A stretch of DNA of 32,596 nucleotides, taken from positions 1 through 32,596 of the forward strand of contig NZ_JBJXRK010000027.1 in NCBI RefSeq assembly GCF_046224405.1, written 5' to 3'. Both the position numbers and the translations under genes were made by a program. This document shows, piece by piece, positions 7,892 through 15,675 of this stretch; the stretch's first letter is position 1; each line of letters starts with the position of its first letter. Under the pieces are notes generated by a model. That model saw only the letters and a list, made by a program, of their open reading frames with translations, searched no databases and was not told where the DNA came from. The stretch comes from Gudongella sp046224405. Lineage in GTDB: Bacteria > Bacillota > Clostridia > Tissierellales > Tissierellaceae.

Positions 7892-7945
7892 TTTACATAC
7901 TCTTAACATTGGCATCATATATCCTTAATGTACCCCTGTTATTCT
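7892..7945 (+). promoter_or_regulatory. Pho box and promoter of the pst operon
   Basis: Four hexamers recur every 11 bases: TTTACA (7892-7897), TTAACA (7903-7908), ATCATA (7914-7919) and TTAATG (7925-7930). This matches the PhoP/PhoB box of Firmicutes (TTAACA-like repeats with 5-base spacers). An extended -10, TG-N-TATTCT, follows at 7937-7945 with no good -35, as expected for an activator-dependent promoter. It implies induction under phosphate limitation by a PhoR-PhoP system encoded elsewhere. Confidence 0.8.
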
Positions 7946-7990
7946 ATGTATGAAAAGAGAAACAGAACATAACCTAAGGAGGAAATTACA

Positions 7991-8980
7991 TTGAGAAATT
8001 CAAGGAAATTTATTTTATTGGCATTCATAATGGTGCTGACATTCGCACTGACAGCTTGCGGAGGCGGAGGGGAAGCTCCTGCAGATGGTGGGGATGGAAG
8101 CCAACTGGAGGGTGCAGTAATAGTTGACGGTTCAGGAACAGTCTATCCACTTATGGCTCATATAGCTGAGGAGTATATGACAAATGAAGAACCTGGAGTA
8201 AGCGTTCAGGTAGGTAGAGCTGGTTCAAGTGCAGGATTTAAGAAATTCATTCCTGGCGAAACAGACTTCTCAGATGCATCAAGAGCAATCAAGGATGAAG
8301 AGATTGCACAGCTTGAAGAAAACGGATTTGTTTTCGGTGAGGATGTAATGGAAATCAAGATGGCATATGACGGTCTTACAATGGTAATAAACAATGACAA
8401 CGACTGGGCAACGGAAATGACCGATCAGGAGATTATCGACATGTATATTTCCGGGACTTATTCAGATGATGACGTTGTACTATGGTCAGATATCAGACCT
8501 GAGTGGCCAGCAGAGGAAATAAACTTCTACGGACCAAACGAGAATCACGGAACCTTTGAGTTCTTCTATGAGGTACTACTTGAAAAGCAGGACCTTGTAA
8601 AGACTGCGAACCTTCAGCAGGAGTATTCAACACTTGTTGACCTTGTATCAAAGGACAAGTACGCAATTGCATTCTTTGGATACGGATACTATGCAAGCAA
8701 CACTGACAAGATTCAGGCAGTAAAGGTTGACTTTGGAAACGGACCTGTTGCACCTGCTCTTGAAACAATAGGCGAAGACCTTCCATATGGAGGATTCACA
8801 AGACTTGTATACACATATCTAAATCTTGATTACGCTAAGGAAAAACCACAGGTACTTGATTATGCAATGTATGTTGTATCACCTGAAGGATCAGAGAGAC
8901 TTGCTGGAGAAAATGGATTTGCACCGCTACCTTCAGAGGTTTATGCAGAATACTACAGTCAACTGGAAGCATTGAAATAA
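7991..8980 (+). CDS. pstS: Phosphate ABC transporter substrate-binding lipoprotein PstS
   Basis: The 329-residue product has a lipoprotein signal with lipobox LTAC (residues 20-23), a glycine-rich spacer, and a periplasmic-binding-protein fold. Phosphate-binding motifs are visible: DGSGTVYPL (about 49-57), GRAGSSAGF (about 76-84) and SDASRAIKDEE. It would capture inorganic phosphate outside the membrane and deliver it to PstCA. The start is TTG, supported by AAGGAGGAAA upstream. It is the first gene of a pstSCAB operon behind a Pho box. A strong hairpin between it and pstC may let it be made in excess. Confidence 0.95.
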   Translation: MRNSRKFILLAFIMVLTFALTACGGGGEAPADGGDGSQLEGAVIVDGSGTVYPLMAHIAEEYMTNEEPGVSVQVGRAGSSAGFKKFIPGETDFSDASRAIKDEEIAQLEENGFVFGEDVMEIKMAYDGLTMVINNDNDWATEMTDQEIIDMYISGTYSDDDVVLWSDIRPEWPAEEINFYGPNENHGTFEFFYEVLLEKQDLVKTANLQQEYSTLVDLVSKDKYAIAFFGYGYYASNTDKIQAVKVDFGNGPVAPALETIGEDLPYGGFTRLVYTYLNLDYAKEKPQVLDYAMYVVSPEGSERLAGENGFAPLPSEVYAEYYSQLEALK

Positions 8981-8992
8981 GAGATTCTATAA

Positions 8993-9023
8993 AGCTGTGG
9001 GTGGCAACTTATCACCCACAGCT
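8993..9023 (+). other. Intercistronic hairpin after pstS
   Basis: A perfect 11-bp stem (8993-9003 with 9013-9023) with a 9-base loop and no T-run lies between pstS and pstC. Such hairpins commonly protect the 3' end of the binding-protein message or partly stop transcription. Confidence 0.65.
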
Positions 9024-9059
9024 AAACTTCCGTAACAACAAAGATCAGGGGAGATAAGA

Positions 9060-9980
9060 ATGGAAAACAATCAAGTAAGAGAAATAATTCAAGATAATAT
9101 CAAGAAGAAGAATCACTTTTCAGACAGGATCATGCCAAAGGTGTTTTTAGTCATGGCTTTGATTTCTGTATTTACAACATTCGGAATTGTGTACACGTTA
9201 ATTTTTGATTCAATAAAATTCTTTTCACAGGTGCCAATAAGAGAGGTATTCTCAACAAATTTAAGCCCTTTGTCGAGGAACCCCTCTTTTGGTTTCCTCC
9301 CCCTCTTAAATGGAACATTCTGGACAACATTAATTGCCATGCTTGTTGCAGTGCCGGTGGGAATGGCTGCTGCGATTTACCTGAGTCAGTTTGCTTCACC
9401 TAATCTAAGGAAAGTACTGAAGCCTGTATTGGAGGTGTTGGCAGGTATCCCGACTATAGTGTATGGCTTTTTCGCTTATTCATTTGTCACCCCCCTGTTG
9501 ATGAATCTGATTCCTTCCCTGGGGGCAAAGAATGTCCTTAGTCCTGGTATAGTAATGGGGATTATGATTATACCAATGGTGGCGTCCCTATCTGAGGATG
9601 CAATGAACGCTGTTCCGACAATTATGAAAGAGGGAGCCATGGGTCTCGGCTCAACAAGACTTGAAACAACAACAAAAGTAGTTATCCCAGCTTCCATATC
9701 AGGGATTGTTTCATCCATAGTACTGGCCGTATCAAGAGCGATCGGGGAGACAATGATAGTCACAATTGCAAGCGGTAGCTCAAAGAACTTCACATTTGAC
9801 ATTACACAATCAATGCAGACCATGACTGCATATATAGTTGAATTTACCAGCGGGGATGCAGGAAGTGGCACCGTGGGCTACTACAGCCTTTATGCTGTGG
9901 GCTTGATTCTTTTTGTGTTTACATTGGGTATGAACCTTATAGCTCAAAGCATTGCCAGGAAGTACAGGGAGGAATATTGA
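9060..9980 (+). CDS. pstC: Phosphate ABC transporter permease PstC
   Basis: This 306-residue integral membrane protein has six probable helices. The EAA-type loop that docks on the ATPase is seen near EGAMGLGSTRLETTTKVVIP, followed by the PstC/PstA signature VSRAIGETMIV. It forms the membrane channel with PstA. Its position directly after pstS and before pstA, and the better match of its N-terminal half to PstC, settle which of the two permeases it is. The ATG is preceded by GGGGAG. Confidence 0.94.
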   Translation: MENNQVREIIQDNIKKKNHFSDRIMPKVFLVMALISVFTTFGIVYTLIFDSIKFFSQVPIREVFSTNLSPLSRNPSFGFLPLLNGTFWTTLIAMLVAVPVGMAAAIYLSQFASPNLRKVLKPVLEVLAGIPTIVYGFFAYSFVTPLLMNLIPSLGAKNVLSPGIVMGIMIIPMVASLSEDAMNAVPTIMKEGAMGLGSTRLETTTKVVIPASISGIVSSIVLAVSRAIGETMIVTIASGSSKNFTFDITQSMQTMTAYIVEFTSGDAGSGTVGYYSLYAVGLILFVFTLGMNLIAQSIARKYREEY

Positions 9981-10012
9981 TGAAGATGAATTTATCTGTA
10001 TGGCTTCATCAA
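9977..10012 (+). other. Intercistronic stem-loop between pstC and pstA
   Basis: A perfect 9-bp inverted repeat (TTGATGAAG at 9977-9985, CTTCATCAA at 10004-10012) flanks an 18-base loop and includes the pstC stop codon. No T-run follows. It could modulate coupling to pstA. Confidence 0.4.
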
Positions 10013-10031
10013 AGAATAGGAAGTGTGTATT

Positions 10032-10937
10032 ATGAATAAGAAAATAAAAGGACCTGATAGGAATAAGGTCAATTTCAATAGAAATAGGATTAATCTTAGG
10101 ATAGGAGTCAATAATTTTGCAAAGCACCTGTTCTCGCTTTCCACGGTTTTTGCCGTTGTTGTGCTGGGAGTTTTGCTTTATCAGATCGTGGCCGGAAGCA
10201 TTGGTTGGCTTGACTGGCAGTTTCTGACAAGCAATCTTTCAATATTTCCTGAGAAGGCTGGTATAAAGGGTGCCATCATAGGAACCTTGTATCTTATGAT
10301 GATTGTCATTCCTGTTACACTAATTCTTGGAGTTACCACAGCAATCTATTTGGAGGAATACGCAAAGGAGAGTAGGCTTCAGAGATTTATCAAGGTTAAC
10401 ATATCAAACCTTGCCAGTGTTCCATCTGTAATCTTCGGACTTCTTGGACTTACGGTCTTTTCAAGAATGCTAAGCCTGGGTTCAAGCATCCTGGCAGGAG
10501 GCCTGACCATGTCGCTTTTGGTTCTGCCTATTGTTGTGGTTGCAGCCCAGGAAGCATTGCGTGCTGTTCCAGGGTTCCTGAGAGAAGCATCCTATGGTAT
10601 GGGCGCCGACAAATGGACCACCATCTGGAGAGTAGTTCTTCCTGTTTCCATACCGGGAATACTTACAGGAGCAATACTGGCAATTTCAAGGGCAATCGGT
10701 GAAACCGCACCCTTGGTAGTTCTTGGAATTCCAACCTTGATAATGAAGATACCAACAGGAATAATGGATGACTTCACAGTAATGCCCATCCAGATATACT
10801 ACTGGACACTGGATACGGTACTGACACCTGAGTATGCATATCTTGCATCGGCTACAATTGTAGTGCTTTTGGTTACGCTGTTCATCCTGAATTCTGTTGC
10901 AATAATAATTAGAAATAAGTTTCAGAAGACATTCTGA
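10032..10937 (+). CDS. pstA: Phosphate ABC transporter permease PstA
   Basis: The 301-residue permease has six probable helices and the signature EASYGMGADKWTTIWRVVLP followed by ISRAIGETAPLVVLG, typical of PstA. It pairs with PstC to form the phosphate channel. The ATG at 10032 is chosen over an in-frame GTG at 10023 because AGGAAG lies eight bases upstream of the ATG and overlaps the GTG. A basic cytoplasmic tail of about 27 residues precedes the first helix. It ends 15 bases before the pstB start. Confidence 0.94.
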   Translation: MNKKIKGPDRNKVNFNRNRINLRIGVNNFAKHLFSLSTVFAVVVLGVLLYQIVAGSIGWLDWQFLTSNLSIFPEKAGIKGAIIGTLYLMMIVIPVTLILGVTTAIYLEEYAKESRLQRFIKVNISNLASVPSVIFGLLGLTVFSRMLSLGSSILAGGLTMSLLVLPIVVVAAQEALRAVPGFLREASYGMGADKWTTIWRVVLPVSIPGILTGAILAISRAIGETAPLVVLGIPTLIMKIPTGIMDDFTVMPIQIYYWTLDTVLTPEYAYLASATIVVLLVTLFILNSVAIIIRNKFQKTF

Positions 10938-10952
10938 TTGGGGGAGAAGATT

Positions 10953-11738
10953 TTGAAGGATTTAGATTTAGATAAGTACATTACCAAATACGTATATGAT
11001 GTCAAGGGGCTTAATCTTTGGTATGGAGATAATCAGGCACTTATGGACATAAACATGCAGGTGCTTGAGAATGAGATAACAGCTATAATAGGGCCTTCAG
11101 GCTGCGGCAAGTCAACATTCATCAAGACACTGAACCGAATGATAGAAAACATTCCCATAGTGAGGACGGAGGGTCAGATCCTCTACAACGGCAGAAACAT
11201 CTTTAGCTCAAAGATGAAGGTTGAGGAACTTAGAACCAGAGTTGGAATGGTATTTCAAAAACCCAATCCATTTCCAAAGTCAATTTTTGAGAATGTTGTC
11301 TATGGTCCCAAAATCCATGGTGTTAAGGATAAGAAGATACTGATGGAAATTGCGGAGCATAGCCTAAGGGGAGCAGCCCTTTGGGATGAGGTTAAGGATA
11401 GGCTTAATGATAATGCCTACGGACTATCAGGCGGACAGCAGCAGAGGCTTTGTATCGCCAGGACAATGGCAGTAAGCCCTGAGGTTATCCTTATGGATGA
11501 GCCTACATCTGCTCTTGACCCGGTGGCTACCATGAGAATTGAGGAGCTGATGGAGGATCTTAAGAAGGAATACACTGTTATAATAGTTACCCACAACATG
11601 CAGCAGGCGGCTAGGATTTCAGACAAGACAGCCTTCTTCTTAAGCGGAGAACTTATAGAATTTGACAAAACAAACAAGATATTCGCCAATCCCAGTGACA
11701 AGAGGACAGAGGACTACATCACAGGTAGATTTGGATAA
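10953..11738 (+). CDS. pstB: Phosphate ABC transporter ATP-binding protein PstB
   Basis: The 261-residue ATPase has all ABC motifs: Walker A GPSGCGKST (residues 47-55), Q-loop in VFQKPNPFP, signature LSGGQQQR (158-165), Walker B LMDEPTSALD (180-189) and the H-loop histidine in VTHNMQQA. The PstB-specific TLNRM and KPNPFPKSI stretches identify it within the family. I chose TTG at 10953 because GGGGGAG lies six bases upstream; an in-frame TTG at 10938 would add five residues but has no separate site. No phoU follows, which is unusual for a pst operon. Confidence 0.95.
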   Translation: MKDLDLDKYITKYVYDVKGLNLWYGDNQALMDINMQVLENEITAIIGPSGCGKSTFIKTLNRMIENIPIVRTEGQILYNGRNIFSSKMKVEELRTRVGMVFQKPNPFPKSIFENVVYGPKIHGVKDKKILMEIAEHSLRGAALWDEVKDRLNDNAYGLSGGQQQRLCIARTMAVSPEVILMDEPTSALDPVATMRIEELMEDLKKEYTVIIVTHNMQQAARISDKTAFFLSGELIEFDKTNKIFANPSDKRTEDYITGRFG

Positions 11739-11773
11739 AATAACACAAAAAGAACCGGTCCCATTGTGTTATT
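11739..11773 (+). repeat. Hairpin repeat after pstB with a GAACCG-TCCC core
   Basis: A perfect 10-bp inverted repeat (AATAACACAA at 11739-11748, TTGTGTTATT at 11764-11773) encloses a 15-base loop. The core at 11752-11768 closely matches the reverse complement of the last 16 bases of the window. From memory, hairpins with an ACAAAAAGAACCGTCCC-like core are dispersed in many Clostridia. It has no T-run; the real terminator follows. Confidence 0.5.
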
Positions 11774-11785
11774 ATGTTAGCATGG

Positions 11786-11817
11786 ACTGATGGCTTGCAA
11801 GAGCTGTCAGTTTTTTT
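11786..11817 (+). terminator. Terminator of the pst operon
   Basis: A 10-bp stem (11786-11795 with 11802-11811, two G-U pairs), 6-base loop and a run of seven T residues. Confidence 0.85.
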
Positions 11818-11854
11818 GTCTATGCTGGCTTTGGGGCATCAAAAGGGTAGAGTG

Positions 11855-11883
11855 TTGCATGGATTATTACATAGTGCTATAAT
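11855..11883 (+). promoter_or_regulatory. Sigma-A promoter of the GGDEF/HD-GYP gene
   Basis: TTGCAT (11855-11860), a 17-base spacer and a perfect TATAAT (11878-11883) preceded by TGC (extended -10). It lies 80 bases upstream of the ATG, and an AAAAAAGGAG site precedes the start. Confidence 0.75.
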
Positions 11884-11963
11884 CTAGAAGTGAATAAATA
11901 TGTAGATTTGAACATTTCCAAACATTTACCAATTGATGGAAAGCAATAAAAAAGGAGCCAGCT

Positions 11964-14900
11964 ATGAATGGACCATTAAAAAAATTCGTCGACTCAATTA
12001 CAATTAAAGCTACAATCATAATAATATTCATCCTGAGTGTTACAGTCACAATGGGTGCAATAGGCTATGCGACCTACTCGAAATGGAGTAGCTCCAATGA
12101 ACAGGTCATAACAAGACTAGCAGATAACCTGAATTATGAGATTGTCCACCAGATAGAAGATTATTTGCACATTCCTGAACATATTATTCAGCTCAATATC
12201 GGGATGATTGAGAACGGGACAGTGGATCTTGAAAATCCATCCATAAGAAATCTTTTCTTCCTGAACACCTTAAACACACAGGATAATATGGTGTACAGCT
12301 TCAGCTACGGGTCTGAGGACGGAGAGTATTACGGTGCAAGAAGGAATGAATCTGATGAAATAGAGCTAATGGTAAACAACAGTGAAACCGGAGGAAGCTC
12401 ATGGTATTATTCCGTTGGAGAAGGTGGCGCTAATGGAGAATTCCTTAGGGATTTTGGATCTTTTGATCCAAGAACCAGAGCATGGTACGAGACCGCCATA
12501 AGCCAAGGAGGATTCTCTTATTCGCCAGCCTACAAGCATTTTGTAGTGGATGACCTTACAATATCAGCTGCAGCTCCAGTAAGGGACGATTCAGGAGAGA
12601 TCAAAGGAGTTCTTGGTGTACATATCCTTCTCTCTGGAATGAATGGAGCACTTAGTGAAATAACTGAAGGGTCCAACTCCTATGCAATGATAGTTGAAAG
12701 GGAAACCGGTTTTGTGGTTGCAAACTCCTTGGGACAGGGAAATTTTTCCCTGGATTCTGAGGGTGATTTTCAAAGGGTAAATATTTCTGATACCGGAAAC
12801 AATGTCGCGAACCTAACCTACAGGGAGTATATCAATGGGAACTCAGAGCTTGTTGAGGGATTGCGGGGAGAGGAGCCCCTCTTTAGCAAGGCTACTGAGT
12901 TAAAAACGCCAGGCATCGATTGGGTTGTTATTACGGCAGTTCCTGAGAGCCTTTTGGGAACCACTATGAAAGAATCCCTTAAGGATAGTCTCCTGATAGG
13001 TGCGGTGGGACTTCTCGTTTCAATCCTTATGTTTATGGTGATAATCAGGAACCTGTTTGAGCCTATGGAGGAAATCCTCGAAGCAAACAGGATGTTTTCA
13101 GATGGTGACATGACCAGAAGAGTGGAAATAAGCCGTAATGATGAGGTAGGTAGGATCGGTGAGTCCTACAACCAAATGGCAGAACGGATCCATTCACTTG
13201 TCCATAATCTTGAAGATGAAGTAAAGGCAAGGACGGAAGAGATTAGGAACACAAATCGAAAACTTGAAGAAAGCAATGACAGGCTGCAGTTGATCCTCAA
13301 TTCAGCTGCAGAGGGAATATATGGAATGGACCTTGACGGAAACTGTACATTCGTTAATAGAAGTGCAGTGGAAATCCTTGGCTATGACAGCCACGAAGAG
13401 TTGCTGGGCAAGAACATGCACGATATGATACACCACAGCACAAGGGATGGATATCATAGGAGCATTGAAAAATGTGCCATAACCGAAGGAATAAGGAACG
13501 GAGAAGGTACCCATGTCTTGACGGAGGTATTCTGGAGAAGGGATAATACAAGCTTTGATGTGGAGTATTTCAGCTACCCCCAAATTGTTGAGGGAAGGAC
13601 TGTCGGTGGAGTTGTGACATTTATGGATATTACACAGAGAAAGAAGCTCCAGCAGCAGATATATTCAGAGAAGGAACAATTCAAGACCACATTGCTCTCT
13701 GTTGGAGATGCTGTAATCTCAACTGACTCAAGGGGAAGAGTAGATGTTATGAATCCAATTGCAGAAGAACTGACAGGATGGTCCCAGGAGGAAGCCAGGG
13801 GTTTGCCCTTTGAGAAGGTGTTCCATATTATCTATGAGCATACCGGTGAGGTCTGTGACAACCCTGTTGAAAGGGTACTTGAAAGTGCGGAGATCATAGA
13901 GCTTTTTGACAATACAATCCTTATTTCAAAGGATGGTAGAAGAATTCCCATTGAAGACAGTGCAGCTCCCATAAAAAGCGAGGAAGGGCTTATAACAGGA
14001 GTCGTTGTAGTCTTCAGGGACTTCACAGAAAAGAAGGAAAAACTAAAGGAAATTGAGTATCTGAGCTACCATGACCACCTGACAGGCCTCTACAACAGAA
14101 GATATATGGAAGATTCCATAAATCGACTGGACACCAAGAGAAATCTTCCCTTTACAGTAATGTCAATTGATGTGAACGGTTTGAAGCTTACCAATGATGC
14201 ATTTGGTCACAAGATGGGGGACATGCTTCTTACAAGCGTAGCTGAAATGCTTAGGAAGGTGTGTAGGGAGGACGACATAATTGGTAGAATGGGTGGAGAC
14301 GAGTTTATGGTTCTACTTCCAAAAACCAGTGAGATACATGCAGAAAAAGTGAAGAAAAGAATAGAGGATTCAGCCAGGAAAATCAAGCTTGACTCTGTAA
14401 TTGTTTCCCTTGCAATAGGATATTCAGTAAAATCAACCTCTGACATGGAAATTAGCAGTGTCATGACCATGGCTGACAACAAGATGTACAAGGACAAGCT
14501 GAAATACGGGAAACTGATGAGAAGCCAGACCATAGAAGTGGTTCTAAGGAACATAAACCTGAAGTATGACAGCGAGCAGATTCACACAGAAAGGGTCTCC
14601 CAATACTGCGTTGCCATAGCCAGAGAAATGGGATTTTCTGAAGAACATGTAGAGCGAATAAAGACTGCTGCAATACTACATGATATAGGGAAGATAATGG
14701 TTCCCCCGGAAATACTGAACAAGCCAGGGAAGCTTACCCAGGATGAGTTTGAGATAATCAAGAAGCATCCCGAGACTGGTTATCAGATCCTTAAATCTGT
14801 GGACGAATACTCGTCATTTGCCCAGCATGTTCTCTATCATCATGAGAGAATAGATGGGAAAGGATATCCGGAAGGACTCAAAGGCAATCAGATTCCGCTG

Positions 14901-15065
14901 GAATCAAAAATAATATCCGTTGCGGATGCCTATGAAGCCATGACTGCCAGCAGACCCTACCATACACCAAGATCAAAAGAATCTGCCATTGAGGAACTGC
15001 TAAGATGCTCAGGCACCCAGTTCGAGCCTGAAATTGTAAGGGTTTTTGTGAAAGGGGTCCTATAG
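11964..15065 (+). CDS. Membrane sensor with Cache, HAMP, two PAS, GGDEF and HD-GYP domains
   Basis: The 1033-residue protein has a membrane helix at about 14-36, an extracellular Cache-type sensor (about 40-335), a second helix (about 343-363), HAMP (to about 416), a short coiled coil, PAS domains at about 437-555 and 569-690, GGDEF at about 695-850 and HD-GYP at about 855-1033. GGDEF is intact (777-781), as is the RxxD inhibitory site (R768, D771) five residues before it, so it should be a product-inhibited diguanylate cyclase. The HD pair is H906-D907 and the GYP motif is at 967-969 within HHERIDGKGYP, so the phosphodiesterase half also looks active. The extracellular ligand cannot be deduced. 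It has its own promoter. Confidence 0.93.
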   Translation: MNGPLKKFVDSITIKATIIIIFILSVTVTMGAIGYATYSKWSSSNEQVITRLADNLNYEIVHQIEDYLHIPEHIIQLNIGMIENGTVDLENPSIRNLFFLNTLNTQDNMVYSFSYGSEDGEYYGARRNESDEIELMVNNSETGGSSWYYSVGEGGANGEFLRDFGSFDPRTRAWYETAISQGGFSYSPAYKHFVVDDLTISAAAPVRDDSGEIKGVLGVHILLSGMNGALSEITEGSNSYAMIVERETGFVVANSLGQGNFSLDSEGDFQRVNISDTGNNVANLTYREYINGNSELVEGLRGEEPLFSKATELKTPGIDWVVITAVPESLLGTTMKESLKDSLLIGAVGLLVSILMFMVIIRNLFEPMEEILEANRMFSDGDMTRRVEISRNDEVGRIGESYNQMAERIHSLVHNLEDEVKARTEEIRNTNRKLEESNDRLQLILNSAAEGIYGMDLDGNCTFVNRSAVEILGYDSHEELLGKNMHDMIHHSTRDGYHRSIEKCAITEGIRNGEGTHVLTEVFWRRDNTSFDVEYFSYPQIVEGRTVGGVVTFMDITQRKKLQQQIYSEKEQFKTTLLSVGDAVISTDSRGRVDVMNPIAEELTGWSQEEARGLPFEKVFHIIYEHTGEVCDNPVERVLESAEIIELFDNTILISKDGRRIPIEDSAAPIKSEEGLITGVVVVFRDFTEKKEKLKEIEYLSYHDHLTGLYNRRYMEDSINRLDTKRNLPFTVMSIDVNGLKLTNDAFGHKMGDMLLTSVAEMLRKVCREDDIIGRMGGDEFMVLLPKTSEIHAEKVKKRIEDSARKIKLDSVIVSLAIGYSVKSTSDMEISSVMTMADNKMYKDKLKYGKLMRSQTIEVVLRNINLKYDSEQIHTERVSQYCVAIAREMGFSEEHVERIKTAAILHDIGKIMVPPEILNKPGKLTQDEFEIIKKHPETGYQILKSVDEYSSFAQHVLYHHERIDGKGYPEGLKGNQIPLESKIISVADAYEAMTASRPYHTPRSKESAIEELLRCSGTQFEPEIVRVFVKGVL

Positions 15066-15094
15066 TATAATCAAATCAAATCGCAAAATGAAAG

Positions 15095-15117
15095 GAGCTG
15101 ATCCAATGGATCAGCTC
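15095..15117. terminator. Shared hairpin between convergent genes
   Basis: A perfect 10-bp stem (GAGCTGATCC with GGATCAGCTC) with a 3-base loop lies between the GGDEF/HD-GYP gene (plus) and the isochorismatase gene (minus), touching the latter's stop codon. T-rich stretches flank both sides, so it probably ends transcription in both directions, though the T-runs are interrupted. Confidence 0.65.
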
Positions 15118-15662
15118 TATTTCACTAGCTTTGATATCATTTTAAAATCTGGTGTTCCAGCGGTCTTTACAAGGTCAAAAAGTACTGTTTCAACATTTGT
15201 GATTATTGCCCCCATGTCATGCATAAGATCCAATGCATTCTTATAGTTCTCATAGGTCCTTGAGCCTACCCCGTCCATAAGGACAAACACGTTGTAGTTA
15301 CCTTCAATAAGGGCCCTTACTGTTTGAAACACGCATACATGGGTCTCCATTCCGGTCACGAGGATATTTTTCTTGCCGCTTTTAAAGATGTCATCCCTAA
15401 CATCATTGCTGTAGGCTGAAAACATGACCTTTTCGTGAGCCTTTGAATCCAGAAGCGCTGCAAGCTGTGGCAGTGTGCTGCCTAGGCCTTTAGGATACTG
15501 CTCCGTATGGACTACCTTCATGTCCAGTTCCTTCATGGCTGTTAGGAGAATCCTGTTTTTATCCACTATCTGGTCGCCGTTGTGTATGGCAGGCGCCAGC
15601 CTTTCCTGGATGTCAATCATAAGAAGCATTGTGTCCTCTCTGTTCAGTGTGTATTTCTTCAT
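15117..15662 (-). CDS. Isochorismatase-family cysteine hydrolase
   Basis: The 181-residue product has the isochorismatase/nicotinamidase fold with the full catalytic triad: D17 (MIDIQERL), K78 (EKVMFSAY) and C110 (METHVCVFQTV). Family members hydrolyse amides or vinyl ethers; the subgroup resembling this one (YcaC-like) has no agreed substrate, so no specific reaction is claimed. The ATG at 15662 is preferred over one eight codons upstream because AAAGGAG lies seven bases before it and the upstream codons overlap the preceding gene. It follows the DUF362 gene by 13 bases and is surely cotranscribed with it. Confidence 0.85.
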   Translation of the reverse strand: MKKYTLNREDTMLLMIDIQERLAPAIHNGDQIVDKNRILLTAMKELDMKVVHTEQYPKGLGSTLPQLAALLDSKAHEKVMFSAYSNDVRDDIFKSGKKNILVTGMETHVCVFQTVRALIEGNYNVFVLMDGVGSRTYENYKNALDLMHDMGAIITNVETVLFDLVKTAGTPDFKMISKLVK

Positions 15663-15675
15663 ATCTGTCTCCTTT

